From NCBI RefSeq assembly GCF_004379255.2, contig NC_056052.1, positions 8,301,708-8,365,707 of the forward strand: 64,000 nt of DNA. The letters are read 5' to 3'. The DNA comes from Salvia splendens. Its lineage: Eukaryota; Streptophyta; Magnoliopsida; Lamiales; Lamiaceae. Each line of letters starts with the position of its first letter. The stretch's first letter is position 1. A program made the position numbers and the translations under genes. The notes beneath the pieces were generated by a model. It was not told where the DNA came from and did not search any database. It saw nothing but the letters and a program-made list of their open reading frames with translations. Below are positions 10,692 through 22,349 of the stretch, piece by piece.

Positions 10692-11689
10692 GGTATCTAC
10701 TTTTGTTTTATAGTATAACTTCAATGTTTTGATATTGGGGATTCTTTTAAGCACTACTTCACCAAACTTGAGATTCTTCACGTGAGAAAGTGTCCGAAGG
10801 TTTTCCAACACCATATCCTCTTCGTCACTGAAAGAAGTATCAGGAAGACAATACGCACCATCAAGTGTCCCTTCTCTTAAATCGGTGCCTAAGTTGAGGC
10901 ATTTTCCAAATCTCGCAAACATAATCCTTACCCACGTTGTGTAAAAGCAGTCTCCGTAAATTCCAGAGAAAATAGATCGAAGAAGGTAATAGATGCTCAT
11001 CAACAACATACACATCAAGAAACCGCAAGTTCACTAGCCAAGGGAGAATCTCCTCATAATCTTGCTCTACATAATCTACCCTCAACAATCTAAAATTATA
11101 CAATAAACTCGTTGGATGTTTCTTTGTAACGAATGGGCCAAGGGTTAAAGACCGGAGAAGGGATGCAAATTCCAAGGATTGAAGGAGTTGAGTTGGATGT
11201 TTCTCTTCTCTTAACCTACCTATGATACGGCGTTGAGATTGTATGTCTTGTGGAATGCCGTGCTCTTCCAACACACATAAGAATTTCAATTTTTGAGCTT
11301 CTCTTAAACATAAATCCCTCACTAGATCATGCATTTTCAATGAATAGTTGTGTATTCCAACTATAAGGAGATTTGTATCAATAGGTTCATATATATACTC
11401 TTTTGCTACATCTTCCAAACATTTTCCATTAATTAGTTTTACTAATCCCTCAGCAACTGACAATTGGATTAAACCAGAGATCACAATGTCTTCATCTTCA
11501 CCATATCTTCCCATATAAAGAAAACATGGCTTTAAGTGAACCGGTAGATTATTACAACTCATGTGTAATACTTGCAAGCATTTCTGATTATCATCCAAAT
11601 TCACAATTGAACTTATATTTTTTTTCAATAAATCCCCAATTTTCTTCGTTTTTTTCAGACTTGGACAAGAGTCCCACTATTACATTAAC

Positions 11690-12541
11690 TTGTTAGCCAT
11701 ATCTCAACTTTAATGATTTCGATAATGAAATCTAATTCTAGATTTGAATTAATTCAACCATAACATTTATACTATAAAGTGGGGATAGAATCACCAACCT
11801 CCGTCCATGCTTATTAATTTGATGTAGGGTTGGATCCACTATTTGATGTTTCCCCTTAAGCTGCTATTGATGTTTATCCTCTCCCTGACCTCAAGCCTTC
11901 TATTTGATCCCTTTAATGGATAAGGAATCAAGAGCAACTTTGAATATATAGTATGTATGTCGTTGACTTTTATGTGCATAAATATTCTGTAATTGTGTCT
12001 TTAATTCATGTACAACCATCTCTTTATATAGGCATTAACATGACTCTTCGTGAAGAAACAAAACTGACGGGCCTTTTCAATTTAGTCAATAATACATTGG
12101 ATACGTCGGTTCAGTAATTGCGAATCAGTTTATCAGAAAAAACTGATTACAACTGCTTCCTCACTTTACACACATGCACGTCCATATACATGTATATACC
12201 ATAAACATTATTTTAATGTGCAAATAATTGCCACAATTAATGTCACTTTGGTACATGCACGTCAACATACATATTTACATATAAAAATCAGTTTATATGT
12301 ATACACTTTCATTTTTTATACATATATACCCGTTCAATTTATATATCAATGTATATATAATAATTAGAGGTAAGAGAGGAGGGTTATCAATACACCCGAT
12401 TCTAATTCTTTAATCGAAACCGATCCATCACGGTGCTGTCTTTAATATTAGAATCCCTTTTAACTTTTAATATCATGAACTTGAACTTTAATTTTAAACC
12501 AATAAATACATAGGCCACATAAGAATATAAATATTCTTACA
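11690..12541 (-). repeat. 3' LTR of copia element (about 852 bp)
   Basis: It is bounded by the polypurine tract on the internal side and by the AGTTAA target duplication on the outer side. The first 410 bases (minus strand) match the truncated 5' LTR almost exactly. A TATA-like TATATAAAGAG lies near 12020-12030, a plausible retroelement promoter. The outer boundary is inferred from the host-frame junction and may be off by one base. Confidence 0.75.
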
Positions 12542-12552
12542 TTCTCCCACTT
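12542..12552 (-). promoter_or_regulatory. Polypurine tract
   Basis: The minus strand reads AAGTGGGAGAA immediately before the LTR start TGTAAG. This is the usual copia plus-strand primer position and it fixes the 3' LTR boundary. Confidence 0.8.
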
Positions 12553-12879
12553 GACCTTTGTATCATCTTTATGATTTAATAACTATAATGCGCACTTTTA
12601 TATCAAGTTCATATATCCTTTAAATACCTATAAAGTTAGATTCAATTGGATCATGGCGGTCACACACTCATTTAGTCGACATGATTCCTTCCATGTATCA
12701 CAAATCAATTCTAACTTTATATGAATAAACCTTTCATTGAGATATACTTTAATTCTCAATACAACATATGTTATCTAAACATCCATACTGTATACAACTT
12801 TAATGATAACATATAAACAAGCAGAAACACAACTTTTATTGAATTCACAAGAGTGTTTACACAATACATGAGTCCACAA

Positions 12880-15800
12880 CTAAAATAGCAAGGCTTTGTC
12901 TATAATACCCATACGCTCTACATGGCCAATAAACATACTGGGTGGTAGTCCTTTAGTTAACGGATCCGCTACCATCATATCCGTTCTTATGTGCTCAAAA
13001 TACACCATTTGTTTCTGCATTTCTTCTTTAACCGATAAGTATTTCAACTCCATGTGCTTAGCACCCTTCGAGTACTTATCGTTCTTTGAGAAGAAGACAG
13101 CTGCGGAATTATCACAATAAATTTTCAGCGGCTTGGCTATGGTGTCGACAATTCCAAGTCCCGAAACAAAGTTCCGCAGCCACAATCCATGAACTGTGGC
13201 TTCAAAGCATGCCACAAACTCTGCCTCCATAGTAGAAGTAGCAATGACAGACTGCTTTCCACTTTTCCATGATATTGCTCCATCGGCTAAAAGGAACAAG
13301 TATCCAAACGTCGATTTTCTTGTATCAACGTATCCGGCATAATCTGAATCTGAATATCCAACCACCTCTAGATGATCGGATCTCCTATAGGTAAGCATGT
13401 GTTCTTTGGTGCCTTGCAAGTACCTGAGAACCTTCTTTGCAGCCTTCCAGTGGTCCATACCGGGATTACTTTGATAACGACCCAACATACCAACCGCGAA
13501 GGTGATATCTGGTCGTGTACATGTTTGAACATAGTTCAAACTCCCAACTACTGATGCATAGGGAATCTTTTCCATTTTCTTACGCTCCAATTCATTTTTC
13601 GGACATTGCATTAAGCTAAACTTGTCTCCCTTCTGAATTGGAGCAATTCCTGCGGAGCATTTATCCATTCTATATCTCTCTAAAACTTTATTGATATAGC
13701 CTTTCTGAGACAGACTTAACAATCCTTGTGATCTATCCCGGAATATCTCTATTCCGATCACATAAGATGCCTCACCCATATCCTTCATTTCAAAGTTTAA
13801 AGAGAGATACTTCTTTACATCATGTAGTAACTTCTTTACATCATGTAGTAAACCCATGTCATTTGCGGCTAGCAAAATATCATCAACATATAGGACTAAT
13901 ATGATAAACTTGCTCCCACTGATTTTAATGTAGATACATCTATCAACGATGATCTCTACAAAGCCATATGAAACAATGATATCATTAAACTTTATATACC
14001 ATTGTCTGGAAGCTTGTTTGAGTCCATATATTGACTTTCTCAACTTACATACTAAGCCTTCTTGCCCTTCTATCATGAATCCTTCGGGTTGTTTCATGTA
14101 TACCTCTTCTTCTAGTACTCCATTAAGAAAGGCCGTCTTTACATCCATTTGGTGAAGCTCCAAGTCATAATGAGCCACCAAAGCCAATACAACTCTTAAA
14201 GAATCCTTCTTTGAAACTAGAGAGAAGGTTTCTTTGTAGTCAATGCCATCCTTTTGAGTGAATCCTTTGGCAACAAGGCGAGCCTTGTACCTTTCAATGT
14301 TACCTTTCGAATCACGTTTTGTTTTAAAGATCCATTTACAACCAATGGCTTTAAAACCCGTAGGCAATTCTACTAAGTCCCAAACATTGTTATCTCTCAT
14401 GGATTTCATCTCATCCTTTGTTGCATATAACCAATTTTCAGAATTGTCACTTGCCATGACTTGTTGGAATGAGATAGGATCTTTATCAATGCTCAAGTCA
14501 CATTCACTTTCAACGGAATATACCACATAGTCATCCGATATGACCGATCGTCGTTCCCTTACTGATCGTCTTAAAGGTTCTATTGGTTCATCATTCCGTT
14601 CTCTAATTATGACTGGTTCATCTTCAATCTCAATAGGTAGGTTATGCACTTCATGTTGTTCAATAGGAACAACAATCTTAGGTGCAACAAAAGGTGGATG
14701 AACAACCTTTTCTTGAACTTCATTAATGTCCACTTTACGAGGTTCATCACTCCCACTAATTTCAATGAACCTAGCATTACCCGTCTCAACTATCCTCGTA
14801 CTATGGTTAGGACAATAGAATGTATATCCTTTCGACTTATCTGGATAGCCAATGAAATATCCACTGACCGTCTTTAAATCCAGCTTCTTTTCATGCGGAT
14901 TATACAACTTTACTTCTGCGGGGCATCCCGAAATACGTAAATGCCTTAAACTCGGTTTCCTTCCCGTCCACAGTTCGAAAGGTGTCTTTGGAACTGCCTT
15001 ACTAGGAACCCGATTAAGCATATACGTTGCAGTTTTTAATGCATAAATCCACAACGAAAGAGGTAAATTACACCCACTTAACATGCATCTAACCATATCC
15101 AAAAGAGTACGATTCCGCCTTTCCGCTACACCATTCTGTTGCGGAGTACCGGGCATTGTATATTGTGCACAAATGCCCTTGCTTTCGAGGTACTTTGCAA
15201 ATGGACCCGGACATTGTCCAGATTCATTAAATTTTCCGTAGAATTCACCATCTCTATCTGATCTCACCACTTTAACTTTTCTATCTAATTGCCTTTCTAC
15301 TTCATCTATGAATATCTTTAAGACATTCACGGATTCAGCCTTTTCACGTAATAGATATATGTAACCATACCGTGACAAATCATCAATAAAAGTGATAAAA
15401 TAATTTCTACCATCCCACGAAGGTGCATCAAACGGACCACAAATATCAGTATGAATTAATTCAAGAAGTTGAGAACTTCTTGTGGCTTGTTTCTTTACTA
15501 TGTGTTTAGTTTGCTTCCCCTTTATGCAATCTATACACATATCTAGATCACTAAAATCCAATTGAGGAAGAATATCATTCTTTACCAACCTCATCATCCT
15601 TTCTTTGGATATGTGACCTAGTCTTTGATGACACAAGAAAGCCGAATTTTCACTTGACACACTACGTTTTATGCCTCTACTTTCAACATTAAACAATGAT
15701 TCAGAAAACTTTGCATCAAGATTGAAACTGTAGAGTGAATCAAACAAAGTACCACTTCCATAGAAGTAATCATTTTAGTACAATGTAAATACACTATTTA

Positions 15801-16200
15801 CAAACTTGATTTTAAATCCTAATCTATCCAACCTACTAACAGATACAAGATTTCTAGCACAATCTGGTACATAGAGACATTCCTTAAGATCTATATGACA
15901 TCCCGTGTCCAAGATCAGTCTATAGGTCCCGACGCCTTTAATTTGTGCCTTCATCCTGTTCCCCATGAACAAGTATTGTTCACTTCCTTTTATAGGTTGG
16001 ATCGTACTGAATCCCTGTTCAATGTGAGACACATGAGTAGTAGCACCAGAATCTAACCACCAAGTATTATTAGGCACTTCAATAAGATTTGACTCAAAGC
16101 AAACGAAACTATTATGTTTACCTTTCTTATCGAACCATGCCTTCCTTTTTGGACAATCCTTCTTGAAGTGTCCCGGTTCTCTACAGAAGAAACACTTCCT
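12880..16200 (-). pseudogene. Copia pol (protease, integrase, RT, RNase H) with stop codons
   Basis: After a CCHC knuckle (CREPGHFKKDCPKRK) the protease motif is DSGATTHVS at about 16040. Integrase follows with the zinc block HQRLGH and CIDCIKGKQT, then DDE-core sequences FIDDLSRYGY, RSDRDGEF and NGVAERRNRT. Reverse transcriptase has [24 protein letters not shown] and YVDDILLAAND. RNase H has YSDSDYAGYVDTRKST and AKHMELKYLSV. The main open frame is 15747-12880 (955 codons, ending TAA). Stops near 15777 and 16203 separate it from protease and gag. A perfect 21-bp tandem duplication at 13810-13851 adds seven residues (LLHDVKK twice) in the RT. Confidence 0.9.
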
Positions 16201-16836
16201 TTACTTTTGGATCTTCTTTTCGGGGCCTTTAGGAAAAGAAGACTCTTTACGTTTGTCCTTTTTACTTGCCTTTACCTTACTGGTGCTTGCTCCTCCATGA
16301 CCCATTAGATTCACAACTTGGTCACCCATCTTCTTTAGTCTCCCTTCCTCTTGAACTAACATGGCCTTTAGTTCTTTAAGGTCCCATTTATCTTTTATGG
16401 TGTTATAATTCACCTGGAACTGGCCAAATTCAATAGGAAGAGAGTTTATGATGAATTGAACCAAGAACTGTTCATGAACCTCCATTCCTAAGGTCGTGAG
16501 CCTTGCTGCCAAGTTTGACATGTGTGTTACATGATCGTGAATCGGCTTAGACCAGTCAAACTTTCTTGTAGTGAGCTCACTCATTAGGCTCCCCACAATT
16601 GACTTGTCGGCCAATTCCGATTGTGAACACTCCTTTATCTTTTCAATAAATTCCCTTGCACTCTCTGTCTTAGGCATAGATGGCTTGAAACTTTCTGCCA
16701 TCGTCATCCTCATAAGATTGAGACTTAGCCTGTTAGAGCGCTCCCAAGTCTCATATCGAGACTTATCCGTTTCAGAGCTTTCTTCCTTAATGGCTGCAGG
16801 CTCATCTTCCGTAAGTATGGCATGGTCAAGTGACAT
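16201..16836 (-). CDS. Copia gag (capsid) fragment
   Basis: A 211-codon frame holds a typical copia gag: ETWERSNRLSLNLMRMTMAE, SAREFIEKIKECSQSELADK, MSNLAARLTTLGMEVHEQFL and VQFIINSLPIEFGQFQVNYN. It ends with a basic tail before the zinc knuckle. A TAA stop cuts it off from the knuckle and protease, which in intact elements are one polyprotein. The N-terminus continues upstream on the minus strand to about 16920 with decay. Confidence 0.8.
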   Translation of the reverse strand: MSLDHAILTEDEPAAIKEESSETDKSRYETWERSNRLSLNLMRMTMAESFKPSMPKTESAREFIEKIKECSQSELADKSIVGSLMSELTTRKFDWSKPIHDHVTHMSNLAARLTTLGMEVHEQFLVQFIINSLPIEFGQFQVNYNTIKDKWDLKELKAMLVQEEGRLKKMGDQVVNLMGHGGASTSKVKASKKDKRKESSFPKGPEKKIQK

Positions 16837-17165
16837 AACACCCAGTGAAAACCGGATCTGTTCTGACCATTCACCATAGTTCTGCCCATTGAACTTTACG
16901 ACGGAGTTTGCAGATGCATATATATTAGATGAAGCTGCAACATTTATACATGCTTACAATTAGTGCTTTGAACTTTAAACACCGATTCAGATAACTGTAA
17001 TACTTTAAATAACATGCATTCAAGTAACCTTTGGGCAATACTTAAAATACACATACTTTCAACGATGCTAAAAAAATTTCTTTAATAATTAATCAAATCA
17101 TACATATATCAAATAAGCATGTTGCCTTTGGGTATACATACTACATAAGAAAAAACTGATTAGTT

Positions 17166-17575
17166 TATCAGAAAAACTGATTACAACTGCTTCCTCACTT
17201 TACACACATGCACGTCCATATACATGTATATACCATAAACATTATTTTAATGTGCAAATAATTGCCACAATTAATGTCACTTTGGTACATGCACGTCAAC
17301 ATACATATTTACATATAAAAATCAGTTTATATGTATACACTTTCATTTTGTATACATATATACCCGTTCAATTTATATATCAATGTATATATAATAATTA
17401 GAGGTAAGAGAGGAGGGTTATCAATACACCCGATTCTAATTCTTTAATCGAAACCGATCCATCACGGTGCCATCTTTAATATTAGAATCCCTTTTAACTT
17501 TTAATATCATGAACTTGAACTTTAATTTTAAACCAATAAATACATAGGTCACATAAGAATATAAATATTCTTACA
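17166..17575 (-). repeat. Truncated 5' LTR of copia element
   Basis: About 410 bp match the U3 part of the 3' LTR (12131-12541) with about five differences by eye. Homology stops near 17165, so R, U5 and the primer-binding site are missing. Confidence 0.85.
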
Positions 17576-19499
17576 TTAACTGACAGTGGAAGTCCTCTAC
17601 AACCTTTCACAATCTTCTTTCCAATATTCTCCAACTCACGAGGGCAACTTTCATCCCCAAACACAATTTTGGAAAATAGGTTCCAACTAGCATAATCATC
17701 CAAAAATTTCATATCAAGACCAATTGAATAGTTGAATAGAGATGCCTAGTTTGATAGTCTTGTAGTCACTAATATTCTACTCCCATCTTTGTTATCCGGG
17801 AAGAATCTCCTAACTTGATCCCAAGCCTCAATATTCCACATATCATCCATCACAATAAAATACCTACTTCCTATCAAATATTGGTGCAACTGTAATTCTA
17901 AATCATCTTTACTCAAATGTCTCCTAGCTTTAACCCTATTCCTATCACTATCCCACCCATTCCAACAATCGGAAGAATTAGGAGATCGGGTTCTCCTCTA
18001 GTGATCTTGTCCAGCATTTGCAACAAGACATCATCAAAACCAATCATGGGAAAATTGTGAGCCGTGGAAGTGGATCTAGACGAGCCTACCGCAGCAGTAG
18101 TGCTCATAGACTTTATGATGTGAGGTTGATCTTGGACTACCACCTTCTCTTTAATCTCAATCCTGATCAAATTCATGTTTTCTATCACCTTTTGCAGACC
18201 TGTTGAAAAGAAATTATCACTTCAACATGATTACAAATTGATGGGGAAATATCTATATAAGTTGATGATTACTAGAAAACTAAAATCATGAATTCATATA
18301 TAAGGATAACTATTACTATTGTTTTTGGAAATTAAACAAGACCTTGATAGAATTGAATAGAGCTAAAGGTTTCTACATCACATCTCGATCGAAGACGAAT
18401 TTGATCAACGATATACGACTCGATCACGTCTTCAGCATCATAAGCTGCTTCAGCAATGCGACTCTCCCAAATATCTTCTTCTTCGGTGTAGCCACCGTGG
18501 GGAGAATAGCTTTCAAGAAAATTTTGTAGAGATGTAACTGCTTGAGTGAGAGATTCAAGCTGTTTTTGGTGGATGGAAATAGGAGGGCGTGGATGAATCT
18601 GAATTTGATCTATAATATTCAATACAGAAACTAAAGCTCCATAGACAGCCATTTCACTTAATCTCAATCCACCGAGATTCCTTAGGGGTCGTTTGGTTAT
18701 TAAGGTGGGTAAAGTTTATAAACCTGGTTACCTTCGGTGTATAATCTGTGCATGTCGTTACCATTGGCTGTTTGGTTGAATAGAGGCCAAATTAAACAAA
18801 AAGGCCAATCCTATCGTTTGGTTGACCGTAGTCATACGGAGTGTAATGTTGTGCTGCCTTTTTTGCCCCTAGGGTTGCAGTGGAATTTCAGTTTTGCATA
18901 GTCATAAAACCGCGAATCCCTCTCAGAAATTAGACATTCGCGCGGTGTTTTTTCGGAGCAATCTCACCCCATCAGCGACGACTGCAAAATTCCTCCCAGA
19001 GAGAAGATCTAAATCCCATCCAGGTTAGATAGTTAGAAAGTGGTTCGCTCATTCCCTGATTTACACCTGATTTTAGGTTGTGAGTCTCGGTTTTCCATTC
19101 CGTTATGCACTCCTTGTTCCCTATTTTTTTGTTGACGAGAACAACATAGTGGTTATGCTGTGCGCATGCCACTGTAATTTCAATGTAAAATGTTGGTTTG
19201 AAGATTGACATTTTCGGCTAAATTTCTTGCAATTGATGTTCTGTTTACTTTGTTTGGCGAACGCTGCTGCAAATGTCTTGGTATGTTCTATTTGTTAAAC
19301 TATGTTTACTGAGTTAGTTTGAATGTGACTCTTGCTCGTTTATTCTTCGAAGCTATGTTCGATCCTCGAATATTTGTACCCTCCGGAAATGATAGCCAGA
19401 ACACACAAGGTTTGGGATTTCATGAACATATTCATGTCCATAGTCTGGTCTCGTCTACATACTTACACATTTCTTTTACTTTATGCCCTACATTCCTTA

Positions 19500-20591
19500 A
19501 TTTGTCCCAGGGAGTAGCCAATACCGAAGGGGGAACGATCGCAGAGCTGTTATTCCCCGTCGTTCTTGGTCTGACCGTGAAGAGGCTGTCCTCATGGTTG
19601 CCATGAAGGATTTGGTGGCCCGTGGGTGGAAATCAAATAATGGGTTCCGAGGAGGTTACTTGGGCAAGGTTGAAGAATGGCTGCAAAAAGAGTTTCCTAG
19701 AACTGACTTGAAACCCAATCCGCATATTCAGTCTAAGATAACGACGGTCAAGAAAAGCTACAACTTACTGGCCAAAATTCTCGACCGTAGTGGTGTCGGT
19801 TTCAATGTACATTGAGATTTTAAGATCGATTGCGAAGATGGCCAGTGGGATCAAATCGTTAAGGTTGTTATGTTTAACTAGCTGTTGAACAATAGTAACT
19901 TATGATAGTCTCATTAGCATTGGTCCTGACCTTGAACATACTTGTATCTTCCCACGCAGCAAGACAGCGGTGCTCGCGGCATGCGCACGAAGTCCTGGCC
20001 TTACTGGGAGGACTGGAGGTTATCTTCGGCTAGGACATGGCAACTGGTGGACATGATGAATGGGTTCCTGATGCGGCGGCGAATAGTTCGCCAGATGCGC
20101 CTGTTACAGGTGACAGTAGTGATTATCATTCTAGCTTCGAAGATTTTCTAGGTGAAGACGAGCAGATGCAGGCCATGTTTGCGAATACTGGTGTTGATGA
20201 CAGCAGCACGCAGAGTGGGGTGAACGCTACTGCAAGCAGTGGAGCGATAGCTAATGCAAGCGGTCACGCTCCTCTAAAAAACAAGCGCAAACACAAAGTC
20301 CGGGAGAATGATAACGACATAGTTGAGCTACTCGGAAAGCTACATGAGGACACCAACGCTCATTTGGAGACTTTGGCATTACGCATTGGGTACGAGATAG
20401 ATTTTGGTAAAGCAAGGGCGGAGATCTTTCGTCATTTTGGCAACATACCAGAGCTGACCGAGAATGAAATGTATGATCTGTGCGACATCATTGGTAAGGA
20501 GAACTCCCGACTAGAGATCTTCACAGGACTCCCTGATGCTTCGAAGGCCGGATATGCGAAGCGTGTCCTGGAGAAAGAGGGTCGCATCTAG
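19500..20591 (+). pseudogene. Myb/SANT-like DNA-binding protein (Harbinger ORF1)
   Basis: Exon 1 encodes a Myb/SANT-like fold: SWSDREEAVLMVAMKDLVAR, WLQKEFPRTDLKPNPHIQSK and KSYNLLAKILDRSGVGFN, followed by CEDGQWDQIVK. After an intron (acceptor CCCACGCAG at about 19960) the conserved ARGMRTKSWPYWEDW block appears. A C-terminal frame (20037-20591) has an acidic linker, a basic KNKRKHK motif, a helical domain (LGKLHEDTNAHLETLALRIG) and TENEMYDLCDIIG. In the family this protein acts with the transposase in transposition. Breaks: a TGA in the GFN-DFKID region near 19814, a frameshift after WEDWR, and a TAG at 20031-20033 just before the downstream ATG. It lies opposite to the transposase. Confidence 0.75.
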
Positions 20592-20599
20592 CTGGCTTT

Positions 20600-21400
20600 A
20601 CATCACCGCCTTTTTTTGTCTTATGAATATTATGCTCTTTTGGACAATTTCAGCCTATATTAACTGGTAATGTAGTAAGATAACCGTTTTGTAGCTCAAA
20701 CCGTACTGTTAGTTTTTGTGTGGCTGTTTTAGGATGATGTTTTGGTAATGTAATTAAGATCTACGCTAAGACCTCTTAAAACTAATCGTCCGTGTTGAAT
20801 TATGACTATCTAACTTCTGTACCTTGTGTTTTCTTATTTGGTCTCCCTTTAATTTTTGTGAATGATATGCTTTACTGCAGTATCGAACAACAGCTTGAAT
20901 GGGAATGATGCAATGATTCATGAGTTAACCAGTCCATATACTCCTTATTTCTCTTCATAGTGTCTCTCCGAGTGCAAGTATGGTCGTCCATTGATGTAAA
21001 CCATTGCAAATTACAGCATGGGTCTTTATAAATTCTTTTCCCCATTAGCTATAAAAGTTTGGAGCATATACACCTATCAACCACTAAAATATTTATATAT
21101 GATTTGAACCAATATTAGTAGCTCAATATGATGATGTGCAGATACTGCAATGCAACTCCATCAATGGTGATAATGCATAATAGCTTAAATTCATTAATTA
21201 TAATAGCCGCAAAAATAGCCTTATGATACAACGAAAATTGTTCTTCGTATGCAACCTCTGCCTTCGAGATTAGCTAAAAATATTGGCAAAATAATATAGT
21301 GGATATTAAAATCCGATAATGAAGACACTAGCAAATATAGAGGTGCCTTTCCAAACGAGGCCATGCACTTGTTAACCCATTTATATGTGGGGCTTCCCTA
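20600..21400. other. Non-coding interior of the Harbinger element
   Basis: No gene is recognised between the two Myb/SANT-like genes. Sequence is AT-rich with no inverted-repeat termini that would prove a second nested element. Confidence 0.4.
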
Positions 21401-21659
21401 GCACCCTTCAATACATCATTGGACTGTTCGATGCACATGAGTAGGCCAACGTGGGACTGTTTGGTGGCAACGGCCGAGGCAAAACACGAGAACTTTCTTC
21501 CTCGACCTTCCTTTCCAACTTTCCGTTAGCATCTACCCCGTAGTAGCAGACAGCCTTCTTGTTGGTCGATTCCTGGTCCAGAGGGCTGCCTTCGTCGAAC
21601 ATGAGTTTGCGCCTGGCAAATGAGAAGGGCTGGTTGCTACTCACCTCTCCATAGTCAAC

Positions 21660-22191
21660 TGTTGAAAACGTGAGAAATTTGAAGAGCTTTAAGCTTTTCA
21701 TTTCTAAGTCTTTTGGCTTTTCACTTCTAGGGTAATCTCCAAAATGTTTATGAGGTTCCTTAATGCCAAGACCTATCATATGATCACTCCTATCCTATAA
21801 ATAGGTGTGGATTTGAGAGATGGAATAGACACCAACAAATCATTCTCTCTTCTCTCTAGCTCTCAAGCATTCTAGTTCGCATCATTAGGAGCATTGCATT
21901 GCTCGGTTCTCGCCTCCAATTCAAGTTTGCCGGAGCCTACGAGTTTGAGGTGCTTCAACTCGGTAGGAGGAAAGTCATTTCATCTTTGGGGACGTTGCGC
22001 CAATCCGTGAGCACTAGCCGGGGCGTATCTTGTCTTGCGGAGAGAGGCATACCTCGACTCGACTTAAAGAAGACTATAGTTTGCATCTTGTTCCTTTTAT
22101 TGTATTTACTTTGTTTTATTTACCTTCTAGTTTTTGGCTCTTTTGTAATAGCAAGAGTTTGCCCGTGTAAAAGGCTATAATATTTCCAACA
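21660..22191 (+). repeat. 5' LTR of nested copia
   Basis: Starts TGTTGAAAAC and ends CCAACA. A TATA-like CCTATAAATAGG near 21793-21805 is a plausible promoter. Open frames inside it are shared with the 3' LTR and are not genes. Confidence 0.9.
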
Positions 22192-22349
22192 ATCGCAAGA
22201 CGAGATAGTGTACTCTTGCTGAAATCATGTCGATGCGCTATGGAGTGGTTAATTCCTTGAGATCTATTCTCTTAAAATGGTGTTTATCATTTGTCATCTG
22301 ACAAGCAAGACCAATTTAGAATTGGCAGTAGTAATTAGGAGACAATATT

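Larger units (their letters stand above)
11690..17575 (-). mobile_element. Ty1/copia element inserted in the NBS-LRR gene
   Basis: The element runs from the LTR start TGTAAGAATATTTATA (minus strand, right end at 17575) to an LTR end at about 11690. The host sequence AGTTAA occurs on both sides (17576-17581 and 11684-11689), a target duplication of 5-6 bp. Joining the flanks restores an NBS reading frame. Order on the minus strand is 5' LTR, gag, protease, integrase, reverse transcriptase, RNase H, polypurine tract, 3' LTR: the Ty1/copia order. The 5' LTR is truncated and no primer-binding site is seen, so the copy cannot replicate by itself. Confidence 0.9.
9859..18652 (-). pseudogene. CC-NBS-LRR disease-resistance gene (R1-like), split by a copia element
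   Basis: Exon 1 (18652-18343) encodes an Rx-type coiled-coil starting MAVYGALVSVLNI; an intron (about 18342-18200) follows. Exon 2 carries the NB-ARC domain: P-loop start LLILPIVGMGG at about 17960, the kinase-2 block YFIVMDDMWN, RNBS-B GSRILVTTR and GLPLS at about 17590. After the copia element the frame resumes at 11689 with GLLSKSE, NNLPVHLKPCFLYMG and the MHDLVRDLCLR motif, then leucine-rich repeats to TAA at 9859-9861. Defects besides the insertion: the P-loop Gly-Lys-Thr-Thr and following residues are deleted; TAG at 17746-17748; a frameshift near 11615; another near 10876; in-frame stops at 10689-10691 and 10353-10355. Intact relatives are cytosolic immune receptors of Solanaceae and Lamiales (R1A/R1B type). 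The 12-kb Harbinger element begins about 30 bp upstream of the start codon. Confidence 0.9.

Noticed and set aside
12130..12541. A 410-bp LTR as the full LTR of the NBS-LRR copia
   Set aside because: The target duplication and the resumed host reading frame lie at 11684-11689, so the 3' LTR must extend about 440 bp further.
21899..22180. 93-residue hydrophobic protein and its twin at 26240-26683
   Set aside because: Both lie within the two LTRs of one copia element and are the same sequence.
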